Shown here: positions 42,670 to 52,232 of the stretch, in pieces
Position numbering within the stretch: position 1 is the stretch's first letter
Layout: every line of letters starts with the position of its first letter
Made by a program: the position numbers and the translations under genes
Source: Megasphaera cerevisiae DSM 20462
GTDB lineage: Bacteria; Bacillota; Negativicutes; Veillonellales; Megasphaeraceae
NCBI RefSeq assembly: GCF_001045675.1
Contig: NZ_LEKT01000001.1
Coordinates: 1-64,000, forward strand
Direction of reading: 5' to 3'
DNA length: 64,000 bases
Notes under the pieces: generated by a model
The model's database searches: none
Told to the model about the DNA's origin: nothing
What the model saw: the letters and a program-made list of their open reading frames with translations, nothing else

Positions 42670-43440
42670 TTGAATTTAACAGAGGAACAGTTAGAGCGGT
42701 ACTCCCGACATCTCGTGCTGGACACGATCGGGCGGCGGGGGCAGGAAAAGATAATGGCAGGGAAGGTGCTGGTCATCGGTACTGGCGGGCTGGGATCGCC
42801 GGTCAGCTTGTATCTGGCGGCAGCCGGAGTCGGTACGCTGGGAATTGTCGACAGTGATGTCGTCGATTTATCCAACCTGCAGCGGCAGCTTCTTCATACG
42901 GTACAGGATATCGGCCGGCCTAAAGTTTTGTCTGCCCGAGAAAAAATTAACCGTTTGAATCCTGATGTCAATGTGGTTACGTATCATGAAAAGGTCGATG
43001 CCCAAACGCTGACCGATGTCATCAGAGACCGGGAGTATGATTTCATCATCGATGCTACGGATAATTTTCCGTCCAAATTTTTGATCAATGATACGTGTGT
43101 CCTTTTGAAGAAGCCTTTTTCTCATGCCGGCGTGATCCGATTTCAGGGTCAGACCATGACGTATGTGCCGGGAAAAGGTCCCTGTTACCGCTGCCTCTTT
43201 GAAGAACCGCCGCAGGAGGGGGTCGTGCCGTCGTCAAAAGAAGTAGGGATTCTTGGCGCAGCCGCCGGCGTCATCGGTACAATACAAGCTACGGAGGCTT
43301 TGAAATACCTGCTCGGCGCCGGAACCTTGCTGACGGGGACCTTACTCACGTATGACGGGCTGACCATGACTTTTCGCAGGATTCCAGTCAGCCATAATCC
43401 CCAATGTCCCGCCTGCGGCAATCAACATGCTTCAGTATGA
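42670..43440 (+). CDS. HesA/MoeB/ThiF-family adenylyltransferase
   Basis: A 256-residue E1-like enzyme starting at TTG behind AGGAGGAGA. The nucleotide motif GTGGLGSPVSLYLAAAGVG spans about 37-55; SNLQRQLLHTVQDIGRPK and DATDNFPSKFLIND follow. Zinc cysteines are C172/C175-type (PCYRCLF) and CPAC near the C-terminus. Such proteins adenylate the C-terminal glycine of a sulfur carrier such as MoaD or ThiS. No carrier gene is adjacent, so the pathway (molybdopterin, thiamine or cysteine) is open; the sequence is closest to MoeB in layout. No rhodanese domain is attached. Confidence 0.88.
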   Translation: MNLTEEQLERYSRHLVLDTIGRRGQEKIMAGKVLVIGTGGLGSPVSLYLAAAGVGTLGIVDSDVVDLSNLQRQLLHTVQDIGRPKVLSAREKINRLNPDVNVVTYHEKVDAQTLTDVIRDREYDFIIDATDNFPSKFLINDTCVLLKKPFSHAGVIRFQGQTMTYVPGKGPCYRCLFEEPPQEGVVPSSKEVGILGAAAGVIGTIQATEALKYLLGAGTLLTGTLLTYDGLTMTFRRIPVSHNPQCPACGNQHASV

Positions 43441-43464
43441 TGCTGTCCCGATGTAAAAATGAAT

Positions 43465-43493
43465 TTGACACGTCATATCCGTCATGCTATAGT
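43465..43493 (+). promoter_or_regulatory. Promoter of the cobalamin operon
   Basis: A perfect TTGACA (43465-43470), 17 bases, TATAGT (43488-43493), about 20 bases before the riboswitch. Confidence 0.75.
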
Positions 43494-43511
43494 AAATAAA
43501 ACTATATAAAG

Positions 43512-43690
43512 CAGGTCAGGTGTCATCCCAGACTCAATAGAGAAGCCGGTGCGAAACCGGTGCGGTCCCGCCGCTGTATGGAGGAGCTAAGCTGCAGATA
43601 TCGCCACTGTATCCCAGAGGGTATGGGAAGGCGCAGCGCTGCTATGATCCCAAGCCAGAAGAACTGCCTGACTGATAATCACCGATAGAC
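43512..43690 (+). promoter_or_regulatory. Cobalamin (adenosylcobalamin-type) riboswitch
   Basis: Hallmark blocks are present: GCCGGTGCGAAACCGGTGCG, GGTCCCGCCGCTGT, and the B12 box AGCCAGAAGAACTGCCTG. GTCAGG near 43515 pairs with CCTGAC near 43667 to close P1. It precedes a terminator and a TonB-uptake-biosynthesis gene block, so B12 should switch the whole block off. Confidence 0.95.
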
Positions 43691-43728
43691 CTGCGAGCGA
43701 TGGGTATGGAGATTTATATTGAAATAGC

Positions 43729-43758
43729 AGCCGTAAGGATATCCTTGCGGCTTTTTTT
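43729..43758 (+). terminator. Expression-platform terminator of the B12 riboswitch
   Basis: AGCCGTAAGG pairs with CCTTGCGGCT (one G-T) around a 4-base loop, followed by T6. Confidence 0.88.
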
Positions 43759-43798
43759 ATTCTCATGGCATATAGTAATAGTAATGTAGGAGGATGAA

Positions 43799-44416
43799 AT
43801 GGACGTTATTGTACAAGGATTGCATGTATTTCAAAAGGGTGGCATTGTCATGTACGTATTGCTGGCCTGTTCTTTTTTTGTCGTATATATTGGGGCTGAA
43901 CGGGCTTTGTTTTACGGGCATATGGATTCAGGAGAGTCCTTTGCGTCCCGCTTTTATACATATATAAAGATGAAAAAATATGATGATGCCCGGGAGCTGG
44001 CTGCCGGTCAAAAGGGCGGATTGGCGCTGATTCTGGCAGATGCCATGAAGGGAAACGAGCAGGCAGCCGTGCCGGCGTTTATGGAGGTCCAGTCGGGAAT
44101 TTTGATTGCCAAGCTCCGCAGCCGGCTGTATTATTTGAGCGTCATCGTGACTATGGCGCCCCTTTTGGGACTGTTGGGAACGATCAGTGGTATGATCCGT
44201 TCATTTAGTATTTTTAACGTCGAGTCTGGCCAGGCCGTCGCTATTACAGGTGGTGTTGGGGAGGCCCTTGTTGCCACGGCGTTTGGCTTGTGCGTCGCCG
44301 TATTAGCTCTGGCCGTCCATGCGTATTTCACACAACGTCTGGATCGTATGATCACGGATATGGAAATGTGTTTTTCTGCGCTGGAATGGATGCAGTCCGG
44401 CATGTCTGGACGGTGA
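43799..44416 (+). CDS. exbB: ExbB/MotA/TolQ-family proton channel
   Basis: A 205-residue inner-membrane protein with three helices, the ExbB layout. The signature region LSVIVTMAPLLGLLGTISGM (near 111-130) and the later GGVGEALVATAFGLCVAVLA are conserved. With ExbD it turns the proton gradient into motion of TonB. First gene after the B12 riboswitch, with AGGAGG before the ATG; exbD follows after one base. Confidence 0.92.
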   Translation: MDVIVQGLHVFQKGGIVMYVLLACSFFVVYIGAERALFYGHMDSGESFASRFYTYIKMKKYDDARELAAGQKGGLALILADAMKGNEQAAVPAFMEVQSGILIAKLRSRLYYLSVIVTMAPLLGLLGTISGMIRSFSIFNVESGQAVAITGGVGEALVATAFGLCVAVLALAVHAYFTQRLDRMITDMEMCFSALEWMQSGMSGR

Positions 44417-44417
44417 T

Positions 44418-44834
44418 ATGATGCGTTTACGAGACAGACGTTCTTTTACCAAGCCCGAGGTTATGATAATTCCCATGATCGATATCATGTTTTTTTTGTT
44501 GGTATTTTTCATGATCAGTACGTTATACATGGTAGATATGAAAACGGTTCAGGTCAATTTACCGCAGGCTCTCCATGCAGAAAATCAGACAAAAGTCAAT
44601 TATATCGTAACCATCAAAAAGGATGGTACGTTGTGGCTGGAGGATGCACAGACAGATACAAACAGCCTGATCCGCAGCGCCCGTGAGGAACAGCGGCGCA
44701 ATCCGCGCTTTTCTGTAGTAATCCGCGCGGATCAGGGTCTGGATTACGGACAGGTCATTGCTTTATTAGATGAGCTGCGGGGAGCGGGCATTAGCCACTT
44801 TGGTCTTGCCGCTGAAAGCGGTGGTTCCCAATGA
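44418..44834 (+). CDS. exbD: ExbD/TolR-family protein
   Basis: A 138-residue protein with one N-terminal helix. The proton-carrying Asp lies in the motif VMIIPMIDIMFFLLVFFMI at about residues 15-33 (Asp near 22). A periplasmic domain follows with the usual VVIRADQGLDYGQVIALLD near 100-118. It partners ExbB and TonB, and overlaps tonB by four bases. Confidence 0.92.
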   Translation: MMRLRDRRSFTKPEVMIIPMIDIMFFLLVFFMISTLYMVDMKTVQVNLPQALHAENQTKVNYIVTIKKDGTLWLEDAQTDTNSLIRSAREEQRRNPRFSVVIRADQGLDYGQVIALLDELRGAGISHFGLAAESGGSQ

Positions 44835-45607
44835 TACCGGAAAAGCAGGGCAGACGGCTTGCAGCAGCCATTTCCATAGGCTTGCATGCCGTGGTTTTCA
44901 GTGTACTGGCAGCAGGCGGTCTTTTTTCTTTTCTGCAGCATCATTCACAGCCGCCGGTCGATGTGACGGTGTATAACGAAGATTCACCCCATGACCAACT
45001 GGCGGCAAATTCGGGGAGTACCGGCAGTAACAGCGCAGCTGCTGAGACGGTCATGATAGCGCAGCAAAATTTACCGCAAATAAGTGAAACGTATACGCAG
45101 GAAATTCAAAAAAAGAAAATAGTAAAAACCGGTATGACTGAGCAGGAATCAAGTGAGACACCGTCAGAACCAGTTGCTGCCGCCGTGATGAACGGTGATG
45201 CAGCAGGCAGCATATCGGCTGAGACAGGCAGCTCGACAGGCCCCCAAAGGTCAACCGGTAATGAAACGGATGCTTCCGGCAATGGAAATAATATAGGCAG
45301 CACAACTGACGGGCCGGGCCGGATGCCATTTCAAAAGGCGCGGCTTATTGCAAAGCCTGACGTTGATTCGTACTATCCACCGGAACTGCGGACAAAAAAT
45401 ATTTCCGGTATGGTTGCCGTGCGTGTGACGATTTCGTCTGATGGCACGGTCGTCGGCGCAGCAGTTATCTCACCGTCAGGGTATCCGGCCATGGATGCGG
45501 CGGCGCTGCAGATTGCATATCAATGCCGGTATGAACCGGCAAAAAATGAATATGGGCAGGCAGTAAGTGCTGAACGAACACTGCATATTCCGTTTGAGCT
45601 AAAATAA
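44831..45607 (+). CDS. tonB: TonB-family energy transducer
   Basis: A 258-residue protein with an N-terminal membrane anchor (LAAAISIGLHAVVFSVLAAG, with the conserved His). The long linker (about 50-165) is rich in Ser, Thr, Gly, Asn and Ala rather than the usual Pro-Lys/Pro-Glu repeats. The C-terminal TonB domain is normal: YYPPELRTKNISGMVAVRVT near 182, then SGYPAMDAAALQIA and CRYEPAKNEYGQ. It contacts the TonB box of the receptor that follows 66 bases later. Confidence 0.9.
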   Translation: MIPEKQGRRLAAAISIGLHAVVFSVLAAGGLFSFLQHHSQPPVDVTVYNEDSPHDQLAANSGSTGSNSAAAETVMIAQQNLPQISETYTQEIQKKKIVKTGMTEQESSETPSEPVAAAVMNGDAAGSISAETGSSTGPQRSTGNETDASGNGNNIGSTTDGPGRMPFQKARLIAKPDVDSYYPPELRTKNISGMVAVRVTISSDGTVVGAAVISPSGYPAMDAAALQIAYQCRYEPAKNEYGQAVSAERTLHIPFELK

Positions 45608-45673
45608 TGAAACAAGGATAAAGCGTATAAGGCTGCAATAACTATATAAAATAAATAATGAGGGGTTTTTAAG

Positions 45674-47560
45674 ATGAAGCGATATAACATATTAACTGCG
45701 TGGATTTGTCTTTTTATGGCAGCCAGCATGCCGGTACTGGCAGAACAAACCGTTGATGATGATACGGATACAATCATCGTCAGGGCGAAACGATATGTGA
45801 CGCCGCTGGCGGTGCCTGTTGTTTCTTCCAGCCAGTCCAACACAACCGTAGTGACGTCCAAGACTATTGCGGACAACCATTATCTTTCTGTTCAGGAGGC
45901 GCTGCAAAAAGTCAATGGCGTTACCGTTACCGACCAGGTGCCGGGCATTTCGTCTTATATTCGTCTCAACGGCGACGACCGGGTTCTGATTCTTGTCAAC
46001 GGCCAAAGCATCGCCAATGCTCAGAGCGCCGCATATGGCCGGGGCTCTGTGGATCTTGCGACCTTGCCGGGCGTAGCTAATATCGATCGCATTGAAGTAA
46101 CCAAGGGCAGCGGCTCCGTCAAATACGGCAGCGGAGCGGTCGGCGGCGTCATCAATATCATTACGAAAAAGGGAAATAAAAACAGCACGACACTGGATAT
46201 GAATACAGGCTCGTGGGGAACGCACAACTATACCCTCAGCAATGAAGGGACGAGGGGCAATACGAGCTGGTATGTGACGGGCAGCTTGAATCATCGCAAG
46301 TATTACAAATTCAACGGCGACGGATATAATACGGATCAGAGCCGCGGCGATTTCAACAAGGATTCCTTTACGGCACGTATTGACCAGAAGCTCAATGCCG
46401 CAAGTTCGCTGACTTTTGATGTGTCTCATACCAATTCTGAAGGACATGGTTCCACTTTCGGATCTAGTGAGACAGATGATTTAATTCATTTAACAGCGAA
46501 TAAGATTATTGAGCGTCTGAATAATGATTACAGCGTAACCTATCATTTTAGAGAGAATACGCAGACTCCGGGATTCCTCCGGTATTTCAATGATTATTCT
46601 CAAAATTATTGGACATACCGATTCCATTCCCGAACCCAGGGGGTACAGCTGCAGAACAGCTGGAAGGCAGATAACAGCCTGATCACAGCCGGCACGGAAT
46701 GGACGGAGGATACGGGAACCAACGCCGCTGCCGGATATATCGATCAAAAACGGACCAATCGGGCATTTTATGTTGAAGATGCAATTGACTGGGGCAAGCT
46801 GACGGTAACGCCGGGTATCCGCGTCGACGACAATAGTCAGTTCGGCGTACACAAGACACCGCGCCTTGCCGTAAATTATCGGGCTAACAGCAAATTCAAC
46901 GCCTATGCCAACTGGGGGCGCGTGTTTGCCGCACCGAAACTGAACGACTTGTATTATTATTTAGTCGGTGACAATAAGGTATCATATGGAGATCCCAATC
47001 TGCGACCGGAAACAGGATATACGCAGACGGTCGGCTTCACGTATCAGTATGACGCAAAAACCTTGTTTAATTTCAGCCTGTTCCGCAGCAGCCTGGATAA
47101 TGCGATTCGCTGGGATCGCGGCACAGGGTATTCCGAAGTACGAAATCTTAATAAGGAAAAAAAGAACGGTGTGGAAATTTCCATGAACAAGACTATCAAC
47201 GCGGCGTGGGATTACGAGCTGGGATATGCCTACATTCATACGCGCATTGATGAGGGCGACGGCCTGGGACTTCATTTGGACGAAACCTTCAATCGCCCCA
47301 ACGGATATCATGCAGGACTGCATTATCATGCCCGGGCCTGGCGGGCCAATCTCTTCATGACCGCCGGCACGGGGCGCAATGATACATATTATATGAATAA
47401 TTCATATGTTGTCTGGGATGCCAATATAAGCTATGATATGAATAAAGATATGACGCTGTACGCCGCCGTCAATAACTTGACCAATGAAGGGTATGACTTG
47501 TATCATAATTACCCCATGTCTGGCCGGTATTGGCAGGCTGGGGTGAAATATACCTTTTAA
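45674..47560 (+). CDS. TonB-dependent outer-membrane receptor, probable cobalamin/corrinoid receptor (BtuB-like)
   Basis: A 628-residue receptor, close to the BtuB size. Signal peptide ILTAWICLFMAASMPVLA, TonB-box region DDTDTIIVRAKRY, plug domain (VTSKTIADNHYLSVQEAL to GGVINIITKK, residues about 55-165), and a 22-strand-type barrel ending in WQAGVKYTF with terminal Phe. Position between tonB and BtuFCD, under a B12 riboswitch, makes corrinoid uptake the likely job. I would not assign the name btuB on sequence alone. Unlike the receptor at 25129 it has no homopolymer near the start. Confidence 0.88.
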   Translation: MKRYNILTAWICLFMAASMPVLAEQTVDDDTDTIIVRAKRYVTPLAVPVVSSSQSNTTVVTSKTIADNHYLSVQEALQKVNGVTVTDQVPGISSYIRLNGDDRVLILVNGQSIANAQSAAYGRGSVDLATLPGVANIDRIEVTKGSGSVKYGSGAVGGVINIITKKGNKNSTTLDMNTGSWGTHNYTLSNEGTRGNTSWYVTGSLNHRKYYKFNGDGYNTDQSRGDFNKDSFTARIDQKLNAASSLTFDVSHTNSEGHGSTFGSSETDDLIHLTANKIIERLNNDYSVTYHFRENTQTPGFLRYFNDYSQNYWTYRFHSRTQGVQLQNSWKADNSLITAGTEWTEDTGTNAAAGYIDQKRTNRAFYVEDAIDWGKLTVTPGIRVDDNSQFGVHKTPRLAVNYRANSKFNAYANWGRVFAAPKLNDLYYYLVGDNKVSYGDPNLRPETGYTQTVGFTYQYDAKTLFNFSLFRSSLDNAIRWDRGTGYSEVRNLNKEKKNGVEISMNKTINAAWDYELGYAYIHTRIDEGDGLGLHLDETFNRPNGYHAGLHYHARAWRANLFMTAGTGRNDTYYMNNSYVVWDANISYDMNKDMTLYAAVNNLTNEGYDLYHNYPMSGRYWQAGVKYTF

Positions 47561-47601
47561 TGCGGCAGGGCACTGCTTTTTTTTTGATGAGGGAGCTGAC
47601 G

Positions 47602-48576
47602 ATGGTGAAAAGATGGATTAAAGGCATGACTGTATTTTTATGTGCTGCCACACTGTTTATAGGCGGCTGTACGCCGCAGAATGCCGCTACGGCAGGCAGC
47701 CGCGGCACGGGCAGTGGAAATTATGCCGTAATTACAGATGATGCAGGCCGGACGGTAACGCTGAAGGACAAGCCGCAGCGAGTGGTGGTTCTTTCCACCT
47801 CTCTTTTAAATTTTGTCGCCGCTGTGGACGGCAATCTGGCCGGCCGGGCGACGGTCAAATCCGAAGTAGCGTCAATCCCTGAAAAATACCAGACTGTTCC
47901 TGATGTAGGACCCGTCTATAATGTCAGTACCGAAAAAATCATCGAGCTGAAACCGGATCTGGTCATTGCCAGTGAAATACAGCATAAAGAGCTGATTCCG
48001 ATTTTGGAACAAAATAATATTCCCGTCCTGGCGTTGCGTACCAAGACATATGATGATGTAAAGCGCAATCTTGAGGTCATTGGCAAGGTGTATGGAAAGG
48101 AAGATACGGCAAAAGCAAAACAGGCAGAAATGGATGCGGCAATTGCCGCAATTACTGATAAGCTTCCTCATGAACATAAAAAGATCGCCATTATTCACGC
48201 CACACCGAGCTCCGTTACGGTAGAACTTCCAAACAGCCTTGCTGGTGACATTGCGCAGCTTCTCCACTTGGACAATGTCGCTGCCGGTGCAGGCACCGTG
48301 CAGGGAGATGCAGAAAAAATCCCGTACAGCATGGAAGCTCTGGTAGAAAAGAATCCTGATGTCATTTTTTTCACTTCAATGGGACCATCTGAAAAGATTC
48401 AGAAGCGGATCAAGCAGGACGTGGAGAGCAGTCCCGCCTGGTCTTCCTTGAAGGCGGTGGAAGAGGGTAGTGTGTATGTTCTGCCGGAAAATTATTTCCT
48501 TTTGAATCCGGGACTGGATTATCCGAAGGCAGTAGACTATATGGCACGTCTCGTATATCCTGAGGTATTTCAATAA
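47602..48576 (+). CDS. btuF: Vitamin B12 ABC transporter substrate-binding lipoprotein, BtuF-like
   Basis: About 324 residues. The lipobox IGGC puts the lipid-bearing Cys at residue 23. A type III periplasmic binding fold follows: YAVITDDAGRTVTLKDKPQR near 42, SEVASIPEKYQTVPDVGPV near 93 and KNPDVIFFTSMGP near 253. Start at the ATG at 47602 behind GAGGGA. It binds the corrinoid brought in by the receptor and delivers it to BtuC. The permease start overlaps its stop by one base. Confidence 0.88.
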   Translation: MVKRWIKGMTVFLCAATLFIGGCTPQNAATAGSRGTGSGNYAVITDDAGRTVTLKDKPQRVVVLSTSLLNFVAAVDGNLAGRATVKSEVASIPEKYQTVPDVGPVYNVSTEKIIELKPDLVIASEIQHKELIPILEQNNIPVLALRTKTYDDVKRNLEVIGKVYGKEDTAKAKQAEMDAAIAAITDKLPHEHKKIAIIHATPSSVTVELPNSLAGDIAQLLHLDNVAAGAGTVQGDAEKIPYSMEALVEKNPDVIFFTSMGPSEKIQKRIKQDVESSPAWSSLKAVEEGSVYVLPENYFLLNPGLDYPKAVDYMARLVYPEVFQ

Positions 48577-49577
48577 TGAATAAATATACATTCCATACGA
48601 CCCGCACACCCTGGCGGCTGGGCATGCTTATTCTTTTTGCCGTACTGGCAGCTGCCGGCATTATCCTTTCTGTGGTGCAGGGCGTGGCGGATATTTCAAT
48701 TCGTAACGTCATTTCTATTCTTTTAGCGCCAACGGCAGCCACTGCTGATAAAATTGTCTGGAATCTCCGTCTGCCCCGGGCTATTACCGGTGCTTTGGCC
48801 GGCTCCAACCTGGCTATGTCAGGAGCTATCCTGCAGGCGGTCATGAGAAATCCCTTGGCAGACCCGCATATCATTGGTATTTCTTCTGGTGCTGGTATAG
48901 CAGGTATTTTGATTCTGATTTTGTTCCCGGCCTATACGTATATGATGACTCCAGCGGCTTTTTGCGGAGCCATGACCGCGGCGGCAGCAATTTATGTCCT
49001 GTCCTGGAAAAACGGTATTAAACCAGTACGCATCATCTTGGCCGGTGTCGCCGTTTCCGCATTTCTCAGCGCCGGAATTTCCAGTATTCTCATTTTTTAC
49101 AGCGACAGAGTCCATGGAGCACTTATGTGGATGGTAGGCGGCCTTGCTGCACGGAGCTGGAACGACGTGTCCGTCATTGTGCCTTATGCCATTATCGGCT
49201 TTGTACTGGCAATGTCCGGATCGTATTATTTAAACATTCTTCAAATGGGTGATGATATGGCTCGCGGTCTTGGTCTCAGCGTAGAGCGCACAAGGGTCCT
49301 GCTGACGGCTGTTGCGGCCCTGCTGGCAGCCAGTGCCGTCAGCGTTGCCGGGCTGCTTGGTTTTGTCGGATTGATTGTGCCGCATATTGTGCGGCTTCTC
49401 ATCGGGGCAGACTATCGGTATATTATTCCCGGATCCGCCGTTTTGGGGGCAGCAGTAGTCACCTTCAGCGACACGGCAGCTCGGCTGCTGCTGGCACCGG
49501 CAGAGCTGCCTGTCGGTATTATCATGGCTTTTTTAGGAGCTCCCTTTTTCTTGTTTTTATTGCGGAGGGAAATGTAA
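48576..49577 (+). CDS. btuC: FecCD/BtuC-family ABC permease
   Basis: A 333-residue permease with about ten membrane helices. Conserved features include LRLPRAITGALAGSNLAMSGAI near 66 and the cytoplasmic coupling loop ARGLGLSVERTRVL near 229, with GLLGFVGLIVPHIVRLLIG near 256. It works as a homodimer with the ATPase that follows (one-base overlap). The iron-siderophore and B12 members look alike; the riboswitch decides in favour of B12. Confidence 0.92.
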   Translation: MNKYTFHTTRTPWRLGMLILFAVLAAAGIILSVVQGVADISIRNVISILLAPTAATADKIVWNLRLPRAITGALAGSNLAMSGAILQAVMRNPLADPHIIGISSGAGIAGILILILFPAYTYMMTPAAFCGAMTAAAAIYVLSWKNGIKPVRIILAGVAVSAFLSAGISSILIFYSDRVHGALMWMVGGLAARSWNDVSVIVPYAIIGFVLAMSGSYYLNILQMGDDMARGLGLSVERTRVLLTAVAALLAASAVSVAGLLGFVGLIVPHIVRLLIGADYRYIIPGSAVLGAAVVTFSDTAARLLLAPAELPVGIIMAFLGAPFFLFLLRREM

Positions 49578-50380
49578 TGACAGAAGCAGTTATCCATATG
49601 GAGCATGTTGCCGTACAGATTGGTAAGCAGGAAATCCTGCATGATATCAGCTTGAATATAGAATCGGGATGTATTGTCTCCGTGATCGGTCCTAACGGCT
49701 GCGGCAAGAGTACCCTTTTAAAGGTTATGAGCCGTATGCTGCCGGGTTCGACAGGAAACGTGTATATCGGCGGCCGAGATATCTGCTCCTTCGGACGCAA
49801 AGAACTGGCTCGGGAGGTGGCTGTTCTGACGCAAATCCATCATGTTCCGGACGATGTGACGGTTCGTGAGCTGGTACGAATGGGCCGCTTTCCTTATCGG
49901 ACATTTTATACGATTGCTTCAGCAGCAGATCGTATATATGTAGAAAAGGCAATCAGCGCGGTCCGGCTGCAGCATTGTGCGGATCAACTGGTGAAAACCT
50001 TGTCCGGCGGCGAACAGCAGCGAGCCTGGCTGGCGCTGACACTGGCTCAGCGGCCTAAAATTCTTCTGTTGGACGAACCAACGACATATCTGGATATCCG
50101 TCATCAGCTTCATATGATGAATGTATTGCGCCATTGCAAGGATAAACTGCATTTGACCATTGTTATAGTCCTTCATGATATCAATCAGGCATTGCAGTTT
50201 ACAGATGCAGTGATCGTCATGAAGAACGGACGCATTATTCAGACCGGCAGGCCGCAGGAGGTCATTACAGAAAGGGTGGTCAAGGAGGTGTTTGGCGTCC
50301 GCGCGGAGATGTGCCGCACGTCTGAGGGCAAGCCGACAATTTTGCCTGTCGGTATTTATCAAACGGAGGAACAGCCGTGA
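49577..50380 (+). CDS. btuD: ABC transporter ATPase, BtuD/FecE-type
   Basis: A 267-residue ATPase. Walker A GPNGCGKSTLLK near 36-47, signature LSGGEQQRAWLAL near 137, Walker B KILLLDEPTTYLDI near 157 and the switch His in VLHDINQAL near 194. It powers the BtuC permease. Its stop overlaps cbiD by four bases, joining uptake and synthesis in one transcript. Confidence 0.93.
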   Translation: MTEAVIHMEHVAVQIGKQEILHDISLNIESGCIVSVIGPNGCGKSTLLKVMSRMLPGSTGNVYIGGRDICSFGRKELAREVAVLTQIHHVPDDVTVRELVRMGRFPYRTFYTIASAADRIYVEKAISAVRLQHCADQLVKTLSGGEQQRAWLALTLAQRPKILLLDEPTTYLDIRHQLHMMNVLRHCKDKLHLTIVIVLHDINQALQFTDAVIVMKNGRIIQTGRPQEVITERVVKEVFGVRAEMCRTSEGKPTILPVGIYQTEEQP

Positions 50381-51522
50381 TATCAAATAACTTTACCTTG
50401 AAGGATGGGAAAAAACTGCGCTGCGGCTATACGACAGGCAGCTGTGCCGCAGCGGCAGCCAAAGCGGCGGCCTGCATGCTCCTCTCGCAAAAAACAGTTT
50501 CCATGGTACGCATTGAAACGCCGTCAGGAACTATTTTGGAGTTGGAGCCAGAGGACATTATGTTTCAATCAGATGCCGTCCAGTGCGCGGTTCGCAAGGA
50601 TGCCGGAGACGATCCGGACATTACCAACGGGATTTTAGTATATGCCGCTGTCCGAAAGACGAATACCGGCTTTGCTATTCACGGCGGTGAGGGAGTCGGT
50701 CAGGTGACTAAGCCGGGTCTGGCCTGCGCCGTAGGCGAAGCGGCGATCAATCCTGTGCCGCGCCGTATGATTGCGGCGGCGCTGCAAGAGGCTGCGGTTC
50801 AAAACGGCTATACGGGAGGCCTGTCTGTCATTATTTTTATTCCAGAGGGGAAAATGCTGGCAGCAAAGACTTTTAATCCCCGTCTGGGAATCGTCGGCGG
50901 CTTGTCTGTATTAGGTACGTCGGGAATTGTCAAGCCAATGAGCGAACAGGCTCTCATTGATACGATACATATAGAAATGAATTCTCGAAAAGCTGCCGGC
51001 GAAACACATTTGCTGGCTTTTTTTGGCAATTACGGTGTCGATTTCAGCCGGGACATTTTGCATATCGACGTGTCACAGCGTATTACATGCAGTAACTTTG
51101 TCGGTGAAATGCTTGATTATGCGGTATACTGCGGATTTGAAGATGTACTGCTTATCGGTCATATGGGGAAATTAGTTAAAATGGCACAGGGAATTATGAA
51201 TACGCACTCCCGATGCGCCGATGGCAGAACGACCTTTTTATCTATGGCTGCCATGCTGGCCGGTGCTTCCCGAACGACAGGGCAGGCAATATATGACAGT
51301 CTCACGACAGATGAAGCTGTGAAGATTTTGCAGGCTGCTGCAGTTTTAGAACCGGTTATAGCACAGGTAACGGATAAAATAGAGTTTTATATGGAGCATA
51401 GAGTACTGAATACGCTGCGCGTCGGTGCCGTGTTGTTTTCTAATACATACGGAGTTTTAGGATATACCTCCCAAGCCAGGGAACTGCTGACGCTGCACGA
51501 AAAAAAGGAGAGGGATATATGA
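50377..51522 (+). CDS. cbiD: Cobalt-precorrin-5B C1-methyltransferase, CbiD
   Basis: A 381-residue protein opening with the diagnostic LRCGYTTGSCAAAAAKAAA (about 10-28). Further CbiD marks are GGEGVGQVTKPGLACAVGE near 107 and LGIVGGLSVLGTSGIVKPM near 170. CbiD methylates C1 of the ring in the anaerobic route, with CbiG having opened the lactone. Overlaps of four bases on both sides show translational coupling. Confidence 0.95.
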   Translation: MISNNFTLKDGKKLRCGYTTGSCAAAAAKAAACMLLSQKTVSMVRIETPSGTILELEPEDIMFQSDAVQCAVRKDAGDDPDITNGILVYAAVRKTNTGFAIHGGEGVGQVTKPGLACAVGEAAINPVPRRMIAAALQEAAVQNGYTGGLSVIIFIPEGKMLAAKTFNPRLGIVGGLSVLGTSGIVKPMSEQALIDTIHIEMNSRKAAGETHLLAFFGNYGVDFSRDILHIDVSQRITCSNFVGEMLDYAVYCGFEDVLLIGHMGKLVKMAQGIMNTHSRCADGRTTFLSMAAMLAGASRTTGQAIYDSLTTDEAVKILQAAAVLEPVIAQVTDKIEFYMEHRVLNTLRVGAVLFSNTYGVLGYTSQARELLTLHEKKERDI

Positions 51523-52232
51523 AGGGAACATTGTATTGCATTGGTGTCGGGCCGGGCGATCCGGAGCTGCTGACGCTGAAGGCGTGGAAAAGACTGCGCA
51601 GCTGCTCCGTATTGGCAGTACCGCAGGGACATACCGGCGTGCTGACGGCTAAGCAGATATTGCTGCATGCCATAGAACAAAATGGAGATATAGATGTATC
51701 GCAGAAGAAAGTACTGGTTCTTGATTTTCCCATGACGCGGGACGCTGCAGTTCTTAGCCGCGCCCATGCTGCCGGTGCCGCGGCCATCGAGCAGGAACTG
51801 CAGCAGGGCCGGGATGTGGCGCTGATTACCTTGGGGTGCCCGACCGTATATGCTACGAGTATTTACGTGCACCGCATCGTGCGGAACGATGGTTATGAAA
51901 CGGAAATAATACCGGGAATACCCAGCTTTTGTGCAGCTGCGGCCCGCCTGCAGCAGCCGCTGTGCGAAAAAAATGAGCTTCTTGTTATTATTCCCGGGGG
52001 CTGCCGGGACAGAAAAAAATTATTAGAATTGCCGGGCAACAAGGTGATTATGAAACCGCCCGGCGACCTGACAGCACTAAAGGAGGAACTGAAGGCTGCC
52101 CATATTTTGGATCAGGCGGCTATGATTGAACGGTGCGGACTGCCCGGCGAAGCTGTGTACAACAGCCTTGCCGCTGCAGAAGATACGGGATATTTTTCGG
52201 TCGTACTTGTTAAGGAGAGTGATCCGTCATGA
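51519..52232 (+). CDS. cbiL: Cobalt-precorrin-2 C20-methyltransferase, CbiL
   Basis: A 237-residue SAM methyltransferase of the tetrapyrrole family. The start LYCIGVGPGDPELLTLKAWK carries the GxGxGDxxxLT motif, and LITLGCPTVYATSIYVHR (near 107) and IIPGIPSFCAAAARLQQPL (near 127) are characteristic of the C20 enzyme. It adds the second ring methyl unique to corrin synthesis. AAAGGAGAG precedes its ATG. Confidence 0.93.
   Translation: MKGTLYCIGVGPGDPELLTLKAWKRLRSCSVLAVPQGHTGVLTAKQILLHAIEQNGDIDVSQKKVLVLDFPMTRDAAVLSRAHAAGAAAIEQELQQGRDVALITLGCPTVYATSIYVHRIVRNDGYETEIIPGIPSFCAAAARLQQPLCEKNELLVIIPGGCRDRKKLLELPGNKVIMKPPGDLTALKEELKAAHILDQAAMIERCGLPGEAVYNSLAAAEDTGYFSVVLVKESDPS

Noticed and set aside
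45692-46447. 251-codon minus-strand open frame opposite the TonB receptor
   Set aside because: Antisense to a conserved plug and barrel; no start signal.
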